Below are positions 8,724 through 18,980 of a DNA stretch of 64,000 nt, piece by piece (position 1 is the stretch's first letter; every line of letters begins with the position of its first letter). The notes below the pieces were generated by a model, which saw only the letters and a program-made list of their open reading frames with translations, was not told where the DNA came from and ran no database searches. The stretch lies in assembly GCF_035943795.1 (NCBI RefSeq), contig NZ_DASZBY010000036.1:1-64000 (forward strand), in the 5' to 3' direction. A program made the translations under genes and the position numbers. Origin of the DNA: Aliidongia sp035943795 (lineage in GTDB: Bacteria > Pseudomonadota > Alphaproteobacteria > ATCC43930 > CGMCC-115725).

Positions 8724-9635
8724 TTACCGAACTCTGCCTGCAACGATATAGAACAGCCCGCCGCCGGCCGCGTGATAGCGCCGTTCGGCTATGGACGCGC
8801 TCGCTTGCGCATTGCCGTCGAGCATCGCCTGCCAACCCCTTTCGATCATGAACTCGTCGGCGCCGCCTGCCGCGAGGTCGGCGGCGAACTCGGTCCGGTC
8901 GTACGGACCGGAACCTTCCCGCTGCCATCGCTCGATCGCGGCCAGTTGCGCTTGCTGCTCAGGCGGGCCGTAGGGCGGCACGAGGGCCAAGGCCCGGTCG
9001 GACAGCCAGACGCGAATGTCCGCCAAGCCCGCCGCCGCGAAGAGGCCGGGCAACAGATCGCCCAGATATTCGCAGCCGAGGCCGCGCCGCCGCCGCCCCT
9101 CGACCAGCCGCATGGCGATCGATGCTTCCTCGATCTGCCGATCGAGCGGCATGTCCGCGGTCAACGAAGAGACGGCCATGCGGTTGAACAGGTTGTTCGG
9201 CTCGACCGCGACCACCTGACCGCCGGGCCTGGTCACGCGGATCATTTCGGCGATCGCCGACATCGGCTGGGCCAGATGGATCAACAGGGTCTGGCAGGTC
9301 GCAAGATCGACGCTCCGATCGTCGAGCGGCAGTGCCGTGGCGTCGCCCTCGACGAAGCGCGTGGACAGGTCCGGCCAGAGTCGTGCGAAACGCTGGCGAG
9401 CGCCGGCCACGTTCGCCGGGTCCCGGTCGATGCCGATCATTTCGGCATTGGCCGGCAGATGACGGGCAAGCAGGCCGCCCCAATGGCCGATGCCACAGCC
9501 GACGTCGGCTAACACACCGACCCGGTCGAGCCCGAGGCGCCGGGCCAGCAGGTCGAGATAATCGTCATTCCACCAATAATCCCGCTCCTCGCCGAAATAG
9601 GCCGAAGAGTGCGGGCGAGACTCGAAGTCGCTCAT
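8724..9635 (-). CDS. Class I SAM-dependent methyltransferase
   Basis: A protein of about 303 residues with a Rossmann-like methyltransferase core: motif I VLADVGCGIGHWGGLLA (near residue 38), an acidic end of strand 2 in MIGIDRD, and the LIHLAQPMSAIAEMIRVTRPGG region typical of UbiE/COQ5-like (Methyltransf_11/25) enzymes. The substrate is unknown. The start at 9635 has AAGGAATTGGG upstream; the ATG at 9656 has none. It is transcribed alone from a recognisable promoter toward the argB hairpin. Confidence 0.8.
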   Translation of the reverse strand: MSDFESRPHSSAYFGEERDYWWNDDYLDLLARRLGLDRVGVLADVGCGIGHWGGLLARHLPANAEMIGIDRDPANVAGARQRFARLWPDLSTRFVEGDATALPLDDRSVDLATCQTLLIHLAQPMSAIAEMIRVTRPGGQVVAVEPNNLFNRMAVSSLTADMPLDRQIEEASIAMRLVEGRRRRGLGCEYLGDLLPGLFAAAGLADIRVWLSDRALALVPPYGPPEQQAQLAAIERWQREGSGPYDRTEFAADLAAGGADEFMIERGWQAMLDGNAQASASIAERRYHAAGGGLFYIVAGRVR

Positions 9636-9722
9636 TTCCCAATTCCTTGAAGACATGCAGAGGCATCCGCGGCGACACGGACGCTGAGAAGTCGAAAAGG
9701 CGGGAGCGCTTACATGGGACGA

Positions 9723-9750
9723 AGTATAGCGGATGCCGACGGGGCGGCAA
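9723..9750 (-). promoter_or_regulatory. Sigma-70 promoter of the methyltransferase gene
   Basis: On the minus strand TTGCCG (9745-9750) is followed after 16 bases by a consensus-like TATACT (9723-9728). The predicted start site is about 80 bases upstream of the ATG at 9635. Confidence 0.6.
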
Positions 9751-9769
9751 GCGGCGGCGTCGCGTTGGC

Positions 9770-11539
9770 TTACGCGCTCAACCCGACCGCGCCGCCATCG
9801 GGCTGCAAGGGGATCAGCGGTACCGCTCCGGTGCGGGCATAGCTGATTTCGCCGCTCCAGCCGCTGATCAGCAGCGAGTCGCGGAATGTCCGCTCGACCA
9901 GTGCCCGCAGGCCGTCGTCGAGCGATTTTTCACTGCGAAGGACCAGGTCGAAGCGCCGCTCGCGCACCAGGCCGTCCAGCTGCATGGCGCCGAGGCGGAC
10001 CAGCTGAAGTTCTATGACGAATCGCTCGCCGCCGCCCTTCTCCCGCTCTTCCTCGCCGGGCGTGCGGCGATAGAGGCGCATGGGCTTGGTCGTGGCGAGG
10101 CCCAGGTAGGGCAGGATCGTGATGGACCAGTCACCCGGCGGTGCCGGCCGGGTCTGGCCGATCTGGCTCGCGTCGGTGTCGAGCCGGGTCGCGACATCGC
10201 TGCGCCCGGCATCGACCAGTGCCTTGCGAATCGGGGGATCGGGCCAACGGAGCGGCGGCGGTCCCATCTTGAGGCCGCCCAGGAAATTGAGGATCAAGGA
10301 GGCCAGATGGTCGCTCGGCTGCAGGGAAAGCTGGGCCTGGATCTGTTGGGCCAGCGCCGGCGCGATCGGCGCCAGGATCTGGGCGGCATCCTGCAATGCA
10401 GGCTGGCCCTGCCGCGCGTCTTCGACGGGTGTTTTCGGGAGCGCCGGCTTTTCCGACGACACCGGCGGCGCCACCGCGGTGATCTTCAGCTGAATCGCGG
10501 CGCCGGTCGCGGGCGGCATGTCCTGAACGGGGATCGACAGAGTGCCGACCGCGGTCTCGACCAGGGTCTCGCTGTCCGACGATGTGGGCAACACCCGTCC
10601 GGCGAGGACGGTCGTGAGCGCCGTGAAGTTGGCGAGGTCGAGCGGCTGCGCCGTCGGGGCCGTCCCCGCCGTCGCCGGCGGCTGGGGCAGGGTCGGTGCC
10701 GCGGGGTCCGCCGCGCCTTCTGTACCATTGTCCGTCGGCAGGTTGGCCGGCTCATCCGAATCGACCGGAGTGGGCGGCACGGTGCCGAGCGGGTTCCGGG
10801 CGTCGATGGTATCCGCCGGCTCCGACTCGACCGTGCCAATCGACAGCGTCGCAAGATATCGGGTGCCGGCCGCGATCGGCGCGCTGCCGAGGCGCGCCGG
10901 GGCCGGACGGAGCAGGGTGGCGATCACGCTTTGGGCATCGGCCTGCACCACGTCGCCGGCGGCCTGGGTCGCGAGCGACGTCACGCCGCCGTCGCCCGAC
11001 AAGGCCGCTTCGATCGCCACTTCGTCTTCGAGGCTGATCGCCGCGAACAGGGTCGACGCCAAGGTCGCCGGCAGCACGGGGAGGGTGCCGGCTGCCAGCG
11101 GTGGCACCATGGTGGCGGGAGCGGGCGGTGTGCCGGGCTGGGGTGGTACGACCGTGCCCGTCAACTGGCTGCTGACCAGCTTGCCATCGACCGTCAGGAC
11201 CGCGACTTGAGGGGTCGGCGAGATCGACACGATGCGCACGGCGACGGCGCTGCCGACAGTCAGCGGCAATTCCGGCGGATGATGCAGCACCAGTTCCGGG
11301 CCGGCCTTGGTCTGCAGGGCGAAGGTGCCGTCGGCGCGGACGTCGGTGACGGTGCCCGTGACGATGCTGCCGGGGCCGGCGGCGTCCTGCAGGGTCTGGA
11401 CCAGACCATTGCGCACGGCATCGCCGCCATAGGCTCCCAGCACCTGAACGACGACGACCTGGGCCGGTCCGGTCGCGGTGCCGGCTGCGGCAGCAGCCTG
11501 GCTGACCGAGCTGGTCGGCGTCGCGCTGGTGACGCTCAT
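9770..11539 (-). CDS. FliK-like flagellar hook-length control family protein (second copy)
   Basis: A 589-residue protein, very rich in Ala, Pro and Thr over its first 400 residues, with a folded C-terminal part of about 110 residues (RFVIELQLVRLGAMQLDGLV, then RALVERTFRDSLLISGWSGE). That C-terminus matches the outline of the Flg_hook domain of FliK: a beta strand with Leu-Gly-x-Val/Met-x-Leu, then a helix with spaced Leu. It is the last gene after flhG in the fliF-to-flhG run. A canonical fliK lies at 23023. It may be a second molecular ruler or a FliK-derived regulator; this is inference. Confidence 0.6.
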   Translation of the reverse strand: MSVTSATPTSSVSQAAAAAGTATGPAQVVVVQVLGAYGGDAVRNGLVQTLQDAAGPGSIVTGTVTDVRADGTFALQTKAGPELVLHHPPELPLTVGSAVAVRIVSISPTPQVAVLTVDGKLVSSQLTGTVVPPQPGTPPAPATMVPPLAAGTLPVLPATLASTLFAAISLEDEVAIEAALSGDGGVTSLATQAAGDVVQADAQSVIATLLRPAPARLGSAPIAAGTRYLATLSIGTVESEPADTIDARNPLGTVPPTPVDSDEPANLPTDNGTEGAADPAAPTLPQPPATAGTAPTAQPLDLANFTALTTVLAGRVLPTSSDSETLVETAVGTLSIPVQDMPPATGAAIQLKITAVAPPVSSEKPALPKTPVEDARQGQPALQDAAQILAPIAPALAQQIQAQLSLQPSDHLASLILNFLGGLKMGPPPLRWPDPPIRKALVDAGRSDVATRLDTDASQIGQTRPAPPGDWSITILPYLGLATTKPMRLYRRTPGEEEREKGGGERFVIELQLVRLGAMQLDGLVRERRFDLVLRSEKSLDDGLRALVERTFRDSLLISGWSGEISYARTGAVPLIPLQPDGGAVGLSA

Positions 11540-11563
11540 CGCGCGGCCCCGATCGTCGCGTGC

Positions 11564-12358
11564 CTAGAAGGTTTCGATCAGGCGCTGCGCGATCGCCTGG
11601 ATGTCCTGGGCCGCCTCGGTGTTGGGATAGCGGGTCAGGAGCGAGCTCTGCTTGCGGATCGCCTCGCGGACATGCTGGTCCCGCCGGATGATGCCGCCCA
11701 GTTCCGGCTCGATCTTGAGGAACTCGCGGCAGGCCTTCAGCAGGATCCCGTAGGTGCGCTCGCCCTCGCGGATCGAGGAGGCCATGTTGACCACGATGCG
11801 CAGGTCGGCGTTGGGCCGTTCCATCGCCGTCACCTTGATGAAGGCATAGGCGTCGGTGATCGCCGTCGGCTCGTCGGTCGTGACCACGATGCAGGCGCGG
11901 GCTTGGGTCGCGAACGAACGGACCGTGCGCTCGATGCCGGCGCCCATGTCCATGATCACGAAATCATAGCCGTTCGACAGCAGGGCGAGGTCGTTGCGGA
12001 GCGCTGCGAGCTTGCTCGGCGGAATCTGCGCGAGCGAGCCCGTGCCCGACCGGCCGGCGATGATGTCGAAGCCGCCGGCCGGATAACGGGTCGCGGCCTC
12101 CGCCAGCGTGGTCTGGCCGGCCAGCACGGTACCGAGGTCGCGGTGGGGCATCATGCCCAGCTGCACGTCGACGTTGGCCAGGCCCAGATCGCCGTCGAAC
12201 AGCAGCGCCTTGCGGCCGGCCAAGGTCAGGGCATGGGACAGGGTGATCGAGAACCAGGTCTTGCCGACGCCACCTTTGCCCGATGCAACGGCGAGGAGGT
12301 TGGTGCGCTGGTTCGCGGAATTCGGCGCCGTCTGCCGGAGGTCGAGCGGGACGATCAT
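11564..12358 (-). CDS. flhG: MinD/ParA-family ATPase FlhG (FleN), flagellar number control
   Basis: A 264-residue MinD-type ATPase. The deviant Walker A motif GKGGVGKTW is near residue 28, DGDLGLANVDVQLG follows, and FVIMDMGAGIE is the Walker B region. FlhG opposes FlhF and limits flagellar number at the cell pole. Its ATG overlaps the flhF stop by four bases (ATGA), implying translational coupling. The C-terminus ends in a helical IQAIAQRLIETF, which may be the membrane-targeting amphipathic helix of the family. Confidence 0.92.
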   Translation of the reverse strand: MIVPLDLRQTAPNSANQRTNLLAVASGKGGVGKTWFSITLSHALTLAGRKALLFDGDLGLANVDVQLGMMPHRDLGTVLAGQTTLAEAATRYPAGGFDIIAGRSGTGSLAQIPPSKLAALRNDLALLSNGYDFVIMDMGAGIERTVRSFATQARACIVVTTDEPTAITDAYAFIKVTAMERPNADLRIVVNMASSIREGERTYGILLKACREFLKIEPELGGIIRRDQHVREAIRKQSSLLTRYPNTEAAQDIQAIAQRLIETF

Positions 12359-13356
12359 GGGCGGGCACCTTGAGAAACAGATTGTGTAAGCGTAACGGCG
12401 GACGGTTCGGGCATCAACATGCGGGCGAGACCCATGGGATCGAGCGGGTTCAAACCATCGGCAACCGATGGCGTCATGCTGTAGTCGGCGAAGGCGACCG
12501 CCGCGGCATCGGCGGCGGCAAGCATGCTGCCGAGCCGGCGGACCATGTCGAGCCGCGTGACCAGCACGCGGCCGACGCCCAGCCGGGCGAATTCATAGGA
12601 TTGCTCCATCGCGTCGACCACATCGCCGCCGCCGGCGATGACCAGCAGCGGCTCGACCGAGATCGACCTTGCCAGGCCCTGGATCTCGGCCATGTCGCGC
12701 GGTGCGTAAGGGTTCACACCCGGCGTGTCGATCAGGATGTAATCGTCGGGCGCCGCGGCTTCGATCAGGCGAACCAGCTGCTTTTCGGTCTCGGCCGTCT
12801 GCAGCGGCAGCTTCATCAGGCGGGCGAAGGCGTCCAGCTGCTCGATGCCGCCGGCCCGGATCGTGTCGGTGGTGATGAGGCGCACCGATCGTCCAGCCAT
12901 CACCGCGCGGAACGCGAGCTTCGCGACGCCGACCGTCTTGCCGGCCCCGGGTGCCCCGACCAGCATCAGCGGCTGGTTGATCCGCTTGTCGATGATCAGC
13001 GGCTTGAAATTGAACGTGCCGGCGAGCGCGCCTGCGAGCGCCTCCAGCGGGTCGTCGGCACCGACCAGGAAGCTCGCGTCGATCAGGCGTTCCAGCAGCC
13101 GGTTCGGCAGGCCGTGTGCCATCAACGCCTCGTGGACCAGATCGATCGGGTCTTCGTCGGAGGCATGGCCGTAGGTATCGAGCGAGACCTGACCGACCGT
13201 CGGCAGGTCGTCCTCGACCTCCTCGATCGCGGCGACCAGTTTGACGCCGTGCTCGGTCGTCTCCGAAGACACGATGATCGCATCTTCGCCCAGCTCGCGG
13301 CGCAGCATGTCCATGGCCTGGACCATGGTGGGGGCGATGAGAGTCCTAAGACGCAT
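12355..13356 (-). CDS. flhF: Flagellar biosynthesis SRP-type GTPase FlhF
   Basis: A 333-residue SRP-family GTPase. The N-terminal start RTLIAPTMVQAMDMLRRELGEDAII is typical of FlhF, and the G domain has GAPGAGKTVGVAKLAF (G1), TTDTIRAGG (G2), DTPGVNPY (G3) and TRLDM (G4). FlhF selects the polar site for assembly of the basal body. It is short for the family (E. coli-type Ffh relatives are larger, FlhF is often 380-450) because the B domain is brief. It lies between flhA and flhG. Confidence 0.92.
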   Translation of the reverse strand: MRLRTLIAPTMVQAMDMLRRELGEDAIIVSSETTEHGVKLVAAIEEVEDDLPTVGQVSLDTYGHASDEDPIDLVHEALMAHGLPNRLLERLIDASFLVGADDPLEALAGALAGTFNFKPLIIDKRINQPLMLVGAPGAGKTVGVAKLAFRAVMAGRSVRLITTDTIRAGGIEQLDAFARLMKLPLQTAETEKQLVRLIEAAAPDDYILIDTPGVNPYAPRDMAEIQGLARSISVEPLLVIAGGGDVVDAMEQSYEFARLGVGRVLVTRLDMVRRLGSMLAAADAAAVAFADYSMTPSVADGLNPLDPMGLARMLMPEPSAVTLTQSVSQGARP

Positions 13357-13395
13357 CGCCGGCTATCCGTGCTGGGCTCGGTTTGAAGGTGCTCA

Positions 13396-15567
13396 TCAGA
13401 TGTGTCCCAGCGTTTTGATCCGGGCCTTCGGGTGAACTTCGTTTTGCGACATGACCACGGTGGCCGGCCGAAAGCGCTCGATGATCGACCGAACGTAGGG
13501 CCGGATCGCCGGGCTGGTTAGCAGAACCGGGGTCTCTCCTACCATATTGAACCGCTCGAAGGCTTGACGAACCGCGACGATGAATTCCTGGAGCCGGCTT
13601 GGCGCCATCGAAAGCTGCTTATCGTCGCCGTGGCTTACGATCGACTCGGCGAAAGTCTGTTCCCATTGCGGTGACAAGGTTACCAAGGGAATGTACCCGG
13701 CTTCACTGATATTCGCATCGCTGATCTGCCTGGCGAGCCGCGCACGCACATGTTCGGTGATATTCGTGATGTTGCGGGTATATCCGCAGGCTTCAGCGAT
13801 GCCTTCGAGCGCGGTCGGCAGATCGCGAATCGAGACGCGCTCCTGTAGCAGGTTCTGCAGCACGCGCTGCACGCCGCCGGTCGAGATCATCGAGGGGATC
13901 AGTTCGCCCAGCAGTTTCTGGTGGTCCTTGTCGACGTCGTTCAGCAGCTTCTGGGTCTCGCTGTAGGACAACAGCTCCGGCATGTTGTCCTTCATCAGCT
14001 CGGTCAGGTGGGTCGTGATCACGGTCTGCGGGTCGACCACGGTCAGGCCCCGGAACGTTGCCTCCTCGCGCAGATGGTCGGCGATCCACATGGCCGGCAG
14101 GCCGAAGGTCGGTTCGACCGTGTTCTCGCCGGGGAGCGTGATCGGCTCGCCGCGCGGATCCATCACCAGCAGCATGGTTGGCCGCAGTTCGCCGCGCCCG
14201 GCCTCGATCTCCTTGACGCGGATGACATAGGTATTGGCCGCCAGTTGCAGATTGTCCTGGATGCGCACCGAGGGCATGACGAAGCCCATGTCGGACGCCA
14301 GTTGCCGGCGCAACGCTTTGATCTGGTCCGTGAGGCGCGACGAGCGCTCGTCGTTGATCAGCGGCAGCAGGCCGTAGCCCAGTTCGAGCCGGACCAGGTC
14401 GATTGCGAGCGCGGTCGAGATCGGCTCTTCCTTGGGCTGCGGCTTCGGGAGTGCGGCATCGAGCATCGCATCCTCGGCCGCGACCTTCGCCAGACGCGCG
14501 CGCGGCAGCGCGTAGGCGCCCCAGCCGGCCAGGATCGAAAACGCGATGAACGGGATGAACGGGATGCCGGGTACGATGGACAGCGACCCGGCCAGGAACG
14601 AGACCATGCCGAGCGCGGTCGGGTAGGCCGACAGCTGGCTGAACAGCGCCTGGTCGGCCGAGCCCTGGATGTTGCCCTTCGACACCATCAGGCCGGCCGC
14701 GGTCGAGACGATCAGCGCCGGGATCTGCGAGACCAGACCGTCGCCGACGGTCAGGATCGTATAGGTATTGAGCGCCTGCATGAACGGCAGGTCGCGCTGC
14801 ACGATGCCGATGACCAGGCCGGCGGCGATGTTGATGCCGGTGATGATGAGCCCGGCGACCGCGTCGCCGCGCACGAATTTCGAGGCACCGTCCATGGCGC
14901 CGAAGAAGTTGCTCTCGCCCTCGAGATCGGCGCGCCGTTTCTTCGCGGTCGTCTCGTCGATCAGGCCCGCGCCCAGATCGGCGTCGATCGCCAGCTGCTT
15001 GCCGGGCATGCTGTCGAGGGTGAAGCGCGCGGCCACTTCGGCGATACGGCCGGAGCCCTTGGTGATGACCACGAAATTCACCGTCACCAGGATCGCGAAC
15101 ACGATCACGCCGATGACGAAATTGCCACTCATGACGAAACCGCCGAAGGCCTGGATGACCTTGCCGGCCGCGGCCGTGCCCTCGTGACCGTGGCCCAGGA
15201 TAAGCCGGGTCGACGCCATGTTGAGCGCCAGGCGCAGCATGGTCGACATCAGCAGGACGGTCGGGAACGTCGAGAATTCCAGCGGCTTCTGGATGAACAG
15301 CACGACCATCAGGATGAGGACCGAGAGGGTCATCGACATGGCGAGCGAGATGTCGAGCAGGAAGCTCGGCATCGGCAGCACGAGCACGGTCAGCACGGCG
15401 ACCACGCCCAGGGCCAGCGCGATCTCGCCGCGCAGCAGCGAGGTCGACAGGCGCTTGCCCAGGCCCTGGAAGCCGCCGGCCATGGCGAACGCACCCGTGC
15501 CGGCCGTGCCCGAAGGGCCCGGTGCCGACGTGGTCTGGATCGCTTGTGGGCTGGAAGTATCGGCCAT
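13396..15567 (-). CDS. flhA: Flagellar type III export gate protein FlhA
   Basis: A 723-residue FHIPEP-family protein. Residues about 40-345 contain eight predicted membrane helices, including the family signature region with LRLALNMASTRLILGHGHEGT. The C-terminal cytoplasmic domain (about 370-723) forms the ring that binds chaperone-substrate complexes. FlhA is the core of the proton-driven export gate with FliP, FliQ, FliR and FlhB; of these only fliP is in the window. It lies between flbD and flhF. Confidence 0.97.
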   Translation of the reverse strand: MADTSSPQAIQTTSAPGPSGTAGTGAFAMAGGFQGLGKRLSTSLLRGEIALALGVVAVLTVLVLPMPSFLLDISLAMSMTLSVLILMVVLFIQKPLEFSTFPTVLLMSTMLRLALNMASTRLILGHGHEGTAAAGKVIQAFGGFVMSGNFVIGVIVFAILVTVNFVVITKGSGRIAEVAARFTLDSMPGKQLAIDADLGAGLIDETTAKKRRADLEGESNFFGAMDGASKFVRGDAVAGLIITGINIAAGLVIGIVQRDLPFMQALNTYTILTVGDGLVSQIPALIVSTAAGLMVSKGNIQGSADQALFSQLSAYPTALGMVSFLAGSLSIVPGIPFIPFIAFSILAGWGAYALPRARLAKVAAEDAMLDAALPKPQPKEEPISTALAIDLVRLELGYGLLPLINDERSSRLTDQIKALRRQLASDMGFVMPSVRIQDNLQLAANTYVIRVKEIEAGRGELRPTMLLVMDPRGEPITLPGENTVEPTFGLPAMWIADHLREEATFRGLTVVDPQTVITTHLTELMKDNMPELLSYSETQKLLNDVDKDHQKLLGELIPSMISTGGVQRVLQNLLQERVSIRDLPTALEGIAEACGYTRNITNITEHVRARLARQISDANISEAGYIPLVTLSPQWEQTFAESIVSHGDDKQLSMAPSRLQEFIVAVRQAFERFNMVGETPVLLTSPAIRPYVRSIIERFRPATVVMSQNEVHPKARIKTLGHI

Positions 15568-15610
15568 GGTTTAGCGGTTCTGTCTCATCTGTTGGTGTGG
15601 GGCGATCGGA

Positions 15611-17032
<1,422 letters not shown>

Positions 17033-17042
17033 ATCCGAATTC

Positions 17043-17891
17043 CTAGTCGAAGTAGCTGATGCGCTCGGCCGGCGGCAGGATGCCGTTCAGCATCACTTCC
17101 AGCCGGCGCGGGCTTTCCTGGCGCGCGATGGCATTCGCCGCCAGGATGGTGAGGTTATGGACGAGGGCCTCGGCATGGTTGTTCCGGTCGAGCTTGGCCG
17201 CGAGCGGCAGCAGCACCATGTTCGCCAGCACCGCGCCATAGAGCGTCGCCAGGATCGCCACGGCCATGGCCGGGCCGATGGTCGTGGGGTTGTTGAGGTT
17301 CGACAGCATCTGCACGAGGCCGACCAGGGTGCCGATCAGCCCCATGGCCGGGGCGACTTCGCCGGCACGGCGCAACATGTCGCCGCCGACCCGATGGCGG
17401 GCGAGCATGGCCGACAGCTCGGCGCGCAGCTGCCGCTCGATCTCGTCGGGCGGCGTATTGTCGATGACCAACGCGAGTGCCTTGATCAGGAACCAGTCGT
17501 CCTTGAGTTTCGGCAGCAGGTCTTCGAGCGCCAGGAAACCCTGGCGCCGCGAGGCTTCGGCCAGGGCGACCAGGCGCGACGCGGCATGGTGCGCCGCCGG
17601 CACCCGCCGGATCGTCGCGGTGGCGAGGGCCGAGGGCAGGCGCTTCAGATCGTCGAAGCCGAAGCTGATGGTGGTTACGGCGAGCGTACCGCCGACCACC
17701 ATCATGAACGCGGGGAAGTCGACGTAGGCCGCGAGCGATCCGCCGAGCAGCATGGCGAAGACCAGCAGCGCCAGACCGAGGCCGAGCCCGAACAGGGTGG
17801 CGCCGTCACGCGTCCCCCCGATCGGGTCCGGCAGGATCCGCGATGGCGGCGCCTCGACCTTGATGTCCCGTTCCAAGTCGTTCACGGTCAT
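17043..17891 (-). CDS. motA: Flagellar stator proton-channel protein MotA family
   Basis: A 282-residue MotA/PomA-type protein with four membrane helices: two N-terminal (FGLGLGLALLVFAMLLGG and the following PAFMMVVGGTLAVTTI), a large cytoplasmic loop, then EVAPAMGLIGTLVGLVQML (carrying the conserved Pro of helix 3) and AVAILATLYGAVLANMVLLPLA. It would form the ion channel with a MotB partner; the MotB-like genes are about 20 kb away at 37.8-39.2 kb. It is embedded between fliN and flbD, an arrangement seen in Rhodospirillales. Confidence 0.88.
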   Translation of the reverse strand: MTVNDLERDIKVEAPPSRILPDPIGGTRDGATLFGLGLGLALLVFAMLLGGSLAAYVDFPAFMMVVGGTLAVTTISFGFDDLKRLPSALATATIRRVPAAHHAASRLVALAEASRRQGFLALEDLLPKLKDDWFLIKALALVIDNTPPDEIERQLRAELSAMLARHRVGGDMLRRAGEVAPAMGLIGTLVGLVQMLSNLNNPTTIGPAMAVAILATLYGAVLANMVLLPLAAKLDRNNHAEALVHNLTILAANAIARQESPRRLEVMLNGILPPAERISYFD

Positions 17892-17913
17892 TGCCCGTCC
17901 AGCCCCGCCTGCC

Positions 17914-18243
17914 TCAAGACCGTTCGGACTTGACGATTTCGGTCATGGTCACGCCCAGGCGGTCGTCGACCACGACGACTTCGCCGCGGGCGACCAGGCG
18001 GTTGTTGACATAGATGTCGATCGCCTCGCCGACCTTGCGGTCGAGCTCGACCACGGCGCCACGACCCAGCTTCAGCAATTGGCTGACCTGCATGGTCGCC
18101 TTGCCGAGTACGGCCGAGACCTGGACCGGGATTTCGTAGACCGCTTCCAGTTCCTTGGCATTCTGGGGTGCCTTGGCATCGGGTGCCGGCATCCGGGTGT
18201 CGGCATCGAGCTCCGCCAACTGCAGCATGTCGTCGTCGTTCAT
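17914..18243 (-). CDS. fliN: Flagellar motor switch protein FliN
   Basis: A 109-residue SpoA/FliN-domain protein. Residues about 30-105 hold the domain (IPVQVSAVLGKATMQVSQLL, GRGAVVELDRKVGEAIDIYVNN, RLVARGEVVVVDDRLGVTMTEI). It builds the lower part of the cytoplasmic C ring with FliG and FliM. Its start overlaps the fliH stop by four bases. Confidence 0.96.
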   Translation of the reverse strand: MNDDDMLQLAELDADTRMPAPDAKAPQNAKELEAVYEIPVQVSAVLGKATMQVSQLLKLGRGAVVELDRKVGEAIDIYVNNRLVARGEVVVVDDRLGVTMTEIVKSERS

Positions 18244-18980
18244 GGCCGAACCTCCTCAAGGGCACCGGAATTTCCGGCGCCGTCAGAACCGAACCGTCGA
18301 TCGAAGTCCTCAAGACCCCGGGCGACAGCCGATTCAATCTCTGTCATCAGGCGCCCGGACTCCCGGTCCAGGCCGCCTTCGTTCCATTCGATCCGGCAAT
18401 CCGTCTCGCTCAACTCCGGATCGCCACGCACCGCCAACCGGCCTTCGAAGCCGCTGCGCGCCGCGGTCTGGGTCAAGATCGGCTCCAGCGCCCCGATCAT
18501 GTCCGGTGCGCAGCGCAGGGTCAGCTTGGGCTGTTCCATCGCCAGGCTGAGTGCGTCCGCGATCAGTGCCGCGATCTCGACCGTGCCGCTGCGGGCGACG
18601 AAGGCCGGAAACAGTTTGCGCACCACATCCACGGCCAGCGCCGTCGCCTGACGCTCGATCCGGCCAAGGGCCGCCTGCTGCGCCTCGCCCAGGTTTTCGA
18701 GGTCGTGCGCCAGCCGTTCGACGGTATCGGCCAGCCGCCGTTCGATGCGCTGCATCGCGTCGGTTTCGCCGATGGTGCGTCCCTCCATCAGGCCCAGGTG
18801 GCGCGCCGCGTCCAGTTCTTCCTGCCCGAAGGTCGGTGCCGGCGGGGGCGGGGGTGCCTCGGGCTCCGGTTCCGGCAGGATCTCTGGTGCGGGTGCGGGC
18901 GTCGCTGCCGCCCGAGCCGCACCCCGGGCATTGGGTGGGTCGAACGACAGGCCGAACTCGAATTTCCGGGCGTTCTTCAT
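18240..18980 (-). CDS. fliH: Flagellar assembly protein FliH
   Basis: A 246-residue protein starting at the ATG that overlaps the fliG stop (TGATG). The N-terminal 60 residues are Pro/Ala-rich, followed by a helical region and a C-terminal FliH/HrpE-like domain (VDVVRKLFPAF, then LRCAPDMIGALEPIL and AVRGDPELSETDCRIEWNEGG). FliH is the stator-like partner of the FliI ATPase and links it to the C ring. The acidic DCRIEW segment and the gene position are the best family evidence. fliI is not in the window. Confidence 0.85.
   Translation of the reverse strand: MKNARKFEFGLSFDPPNARGAARAAATPAPAPEILPEPEPEAPPPPPAPTFGQEELDAARHLGLMEGRTIGETDAMQRIERRLADTVERLAHDLENLGEAQQAALGRIERQATALAVDVVRKLFPAFVARSGTVEIAALIADALSLAMEQPKLTLRCAPDMIGALEPILTQTAARSGFEGRLAVRGDPELSETDCRIEWNEGGLDRESGRLMTEIESAVARGLEDFDRRFGSDGAGNSGALEEVRP

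Noticed and set aside
9332..12373. A 1013-codon open frame on the plus strand
   Set aside because: It is an antisense shadow of the FliK-like and flhG genes: low-complexity Arg/Gly-rich sequence with no domain, caused by high GC in the third codon position.
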